A stretch of 34,357 nt of DNA from Candidatus Indicimonas acetifermentans (GTDB lineage Bacteria; Gemmatimonadota; Gemmatimonadetes; Palauibacterales; KS3-K002), in NCBI GenBank assembly GCA_947581815.1, contig CANPVX010000008.1:1-34357 (forward strand), given 5' to 3'. Position 1 is the first letter of the stretch. Each line of letters opens with the position of its first letter. Made by a program: the position numbers and the translations under genes. Shown in pieces: positions 32,800 to 34,357 of the stretch. Below the pieces are notes generated by a model that did not search any database, had not been told where the DNA came from, and worked only from the letters and a program-made list of their open reading frames with translations.

Positions 32800-34357
32800 A
32801 TCCCTCAGATTGGCCACGCGCTGAGCCGCGTCAGCGAACTTGACGTCGCAGCCCATCACGCGCTCAAACCACTCTAGCGCTCTGTCGGAGTAGCCAAGGG
32901 CTTCGTAGGCAGAGCCCATGGTGTAGAAGATCGCGATGAGCTCCTCATCACGGTATTGGCCCATCTGAAGCGCCCGACCGAGCACCTTCAGCGCGATGGC
33001 ATATTCCTGCTTCTCGACAAAGCAGGTTCCTAACATTTCGATCGCGCGCAGCCGGTAATCCAGCCCGCGAGCCGCGATCTGGAATTCCGCGATGGCTTCG
33101 TCGAGGAGGCCCATCTCCTTGAAAGCCACTCCGAGATCGTAGTGGCTCGAAGCGTCCTCATCCTCGATAGCCTCGGCCACCTTGGATTTGAACTGGCTCA
33201 GCATTTCGGAGAAGTTGACTTCCCCCTCGCTCGTCGGATCCACCGTCGGGACGGTGAAGCGGGTGCTCTTGACCTCCTGTTCCTCTCGGACCAATGCTGC
33301 CAGATCGACGAAGTCCGAGCTTGCGTTCGCAGCCGCCGTTTCCACGCCCGCTTCCGAACCGGGCACGGCCGGCGCCGCCTCGTCCCCAAAAAGCTCCAGG
33401 GCTGCCAGCGCTCGGCGGTTGATCGGGTCGAGCTCGACAACACGGGCATACACGATGCGCGCCTTGTTGCCCGACTCCGTGCGATCCAAGCAGTCCGCAA
33501 GGTCCAGATACGCTTCGATCAGCGTAGCTGGATTCTGACCGCGAAGTGCCAGCTCCACGCGCTTTTGATGCGCCGTCAAGTCGTTGATGTCCAGCTGGAG
33601 CAGCTCGGCGATGACACTAGAAGCCTCGTTGAGTTGTCCATCGGCGCTGTAAAGACCGAGCGCCTCACGCAGACATCCCGTCGCCTCTTCGCGTCCGCCG
33701 ACCTCGAGGAGCGCGTCCGCCAATTCGACGAGAAGGTCCGGCGCCCGGCCGTCCGATTCCAGCCTCCCGCGCAGCTCCGCAACATGATCGGGGGGCTCCA
33801 GCGCCTGGGCCGCTTCCTGCCCCTCATCCACCACGGCGTCGAGCGCCTCCTCGACCGCCGCCGCCAAGCCGGCCTCGATCCCCTCCTCTTCGTAATCCTC
33901 TAGCGCGGCGTCTATGTCGACGCCGGCAATTCCCCGGTTGTCCTCATCCAGCGCCTCGATCTCCGCGGCCGCGGTCGGACGCTCGGCTTCAAGGTCTAGC
34001 TCCTCCTCAACGGGTGGCTCGGGACCCTCGTCGGTCGTTTCCACGCCCTCGACGGTCTCTACCTCAAGGTCCTCGACTGCTTCGGGACCCAGGTCCTCTC
34101 CGGCGGCCGGCTCAAACGCCAACTCCTCCTCCAGCTCCCGCTCCTCCTCTGCCTCCTCCGCCACATCGAGAGTCGTCGGTACGATATCGAGCGCGTCGTC
34201 CAACGGCTCGCCAGCCTCGGCATCGACCTCATCCTCGTCGACCAGAGCCGTGGGCATCACGCCGATCGCGTCATCGCTGGAGACAGCGGATTCCTCGAAG
34301 GCTTCGTCTTCATCCTCGACCAAAGCGGTTGGCTCTATATCGGCAGCCACGTCGAGC
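32797..34357 (-). CDS. Acidic tetratricopeptide-repeat protein, 5' end outside the window
   Basis: At least 519 codons are open; the frame continues past the window edge and the first in-frame start (GTG at 34350) lies in the middle of a repeat, so the gene is probably partial. The visible N-terminal ~150 residues are very acidic and contain three PTAL/PTTL units spaced 25-26 residues apart. TPR units follow (about residues 185-310 and 375-515, counted from 34350), including YDLGVAFKEMGLLDEAIAEFQIAA and FYTMGSAYEALGYSDRALEWFERVMG. No signal peptide or membrane span is visible. No named family is recognised; a cytoplasmic scaffold is likely. It is separated from the polyprenyl synthase by 90 bp holding the inverted repeat and promoter. 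Confidence 0.8.
   Translation of the reverse strand, partial: LDVAADIEPTALVEDEDEAFEESAVSSDDAIGVMPTALVDEDEVDAEAGEPLDDALDIVPTTLDVAEEAEEERELEEELAFEPAAGEDLGPEAVEDLEVETVEGVETTDEGPEPPVEEELDLEAERPTAAAEIEALDEDNRGIAGVDIDAALEDYEEEGIEAGLAAAVEEALDAVVDEGQEAAQALEPPDHVAELRGRLESDGRAPDLLVELADALLEVGGREEATGCLREALGLYSADGQLNEASSVIAELLQLDINDLTAHQKRVELALRGQNPATLIEAYLDLADCLDRTESGNKARIVYARVVELDPINRRALAALELFGDEAAPAVPGSEAGVETAAANASSDFVDLAALVREEQEVKSTRFTVPTVDPTSEGEVNFSEMLSQFKSKVAEAIEDEDASSHYDLGVAFKEMGLLDEAIAEFQIAARGLDYRLRAIEMLGTCFVEKQEYAIALKVLGRALQMGQYRDEELIAIFYTMGSAYEALGYSDRALEWFERVMGCDVKFADAAQRVANLRD

Overview
The window reads as a chromosomal housekeeping segment of a GC-rich, diderm (Gram-negative) bacterium. LolA and Lnt imply lipoprotein export to an outer membrane, IspG implies the MEP isoprenoid route, and HemL implies C5 haem synthesis. 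The gene set and order, including a myo-inositol-phosphate synthase paired with a CDP-alcohol phosphatidyltransferase, suggest Gemmatimonadota or a close relative; this is inference from gene content, not a marker-based placement. There is no rRNA, tRNA, CRISPR array, insertion sequence, integrase or phage gene, and nothing suggests recent transfer.

Layout. All but two of the genes lie on the minus strand, so transcription runs from right to left. At the right edge is an acidic TPR protein that runs off the window (32797-34357), followed by a polyprenyl diphosphate synthase and a small membrane protein. A single plus-strand gene encodes a PpiD/SurA-like periplasmic foldase (29594-31405), and it diverges from a second acidic TPR protein. 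A perfect TTGACA/TATAAT promoter (29425-29454) starts the main minus-strand cluster: TPR protein, aroQ, Xaa-Pro peptidase, efp, accB, accC, comB, ftsK, lolA, rimO, hemL, ispG, a Gfo/Idh/MocA oxidoreductase and lnt. An intrinsic terminator lies at 12819-12846.

The next cluster is rpmE, prfA, prmC, a CDP-alcohol phosphatidyltransferase, ino1, tmk, an S41 protease, a TauE/SafE transporter and a TIGR04282-type transferase. After a 199-bp gap come an asparaginase, a carboxymuconolactone-decarboxylase-like protein, obg and dprA. A 46-codon membrane-peptide ORF on the plus strand faces dprA at the left edge.

How the genes work together. The first cluster mixes fatty-acid synthesis (accBC), aromatic amino-acid, haem and isoprenoid precursor synthesis, lipoprotein maturation and sorting (lnt, lolA), translation (efp, rimO) and chromosome segregation (ftsK). 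The second joins translation termination (prfA, prmC) and bL31 with an apparent inositol-phospholipid route. Twelve gene junctions overlap, mostly as GTGA, ATGA or TGATG/TAATG, so translational coupling is probably widespread, and these overlaps were used to fix several starts. No gene-free stretch exceeds about 230 bp; the longest are 29366-29593 (divergent promoter region), 4116-4314 (no convincing feature beyond a ribosome-binding site and a small hairpin) and 12787-12941 (terminator and rpmE leader).
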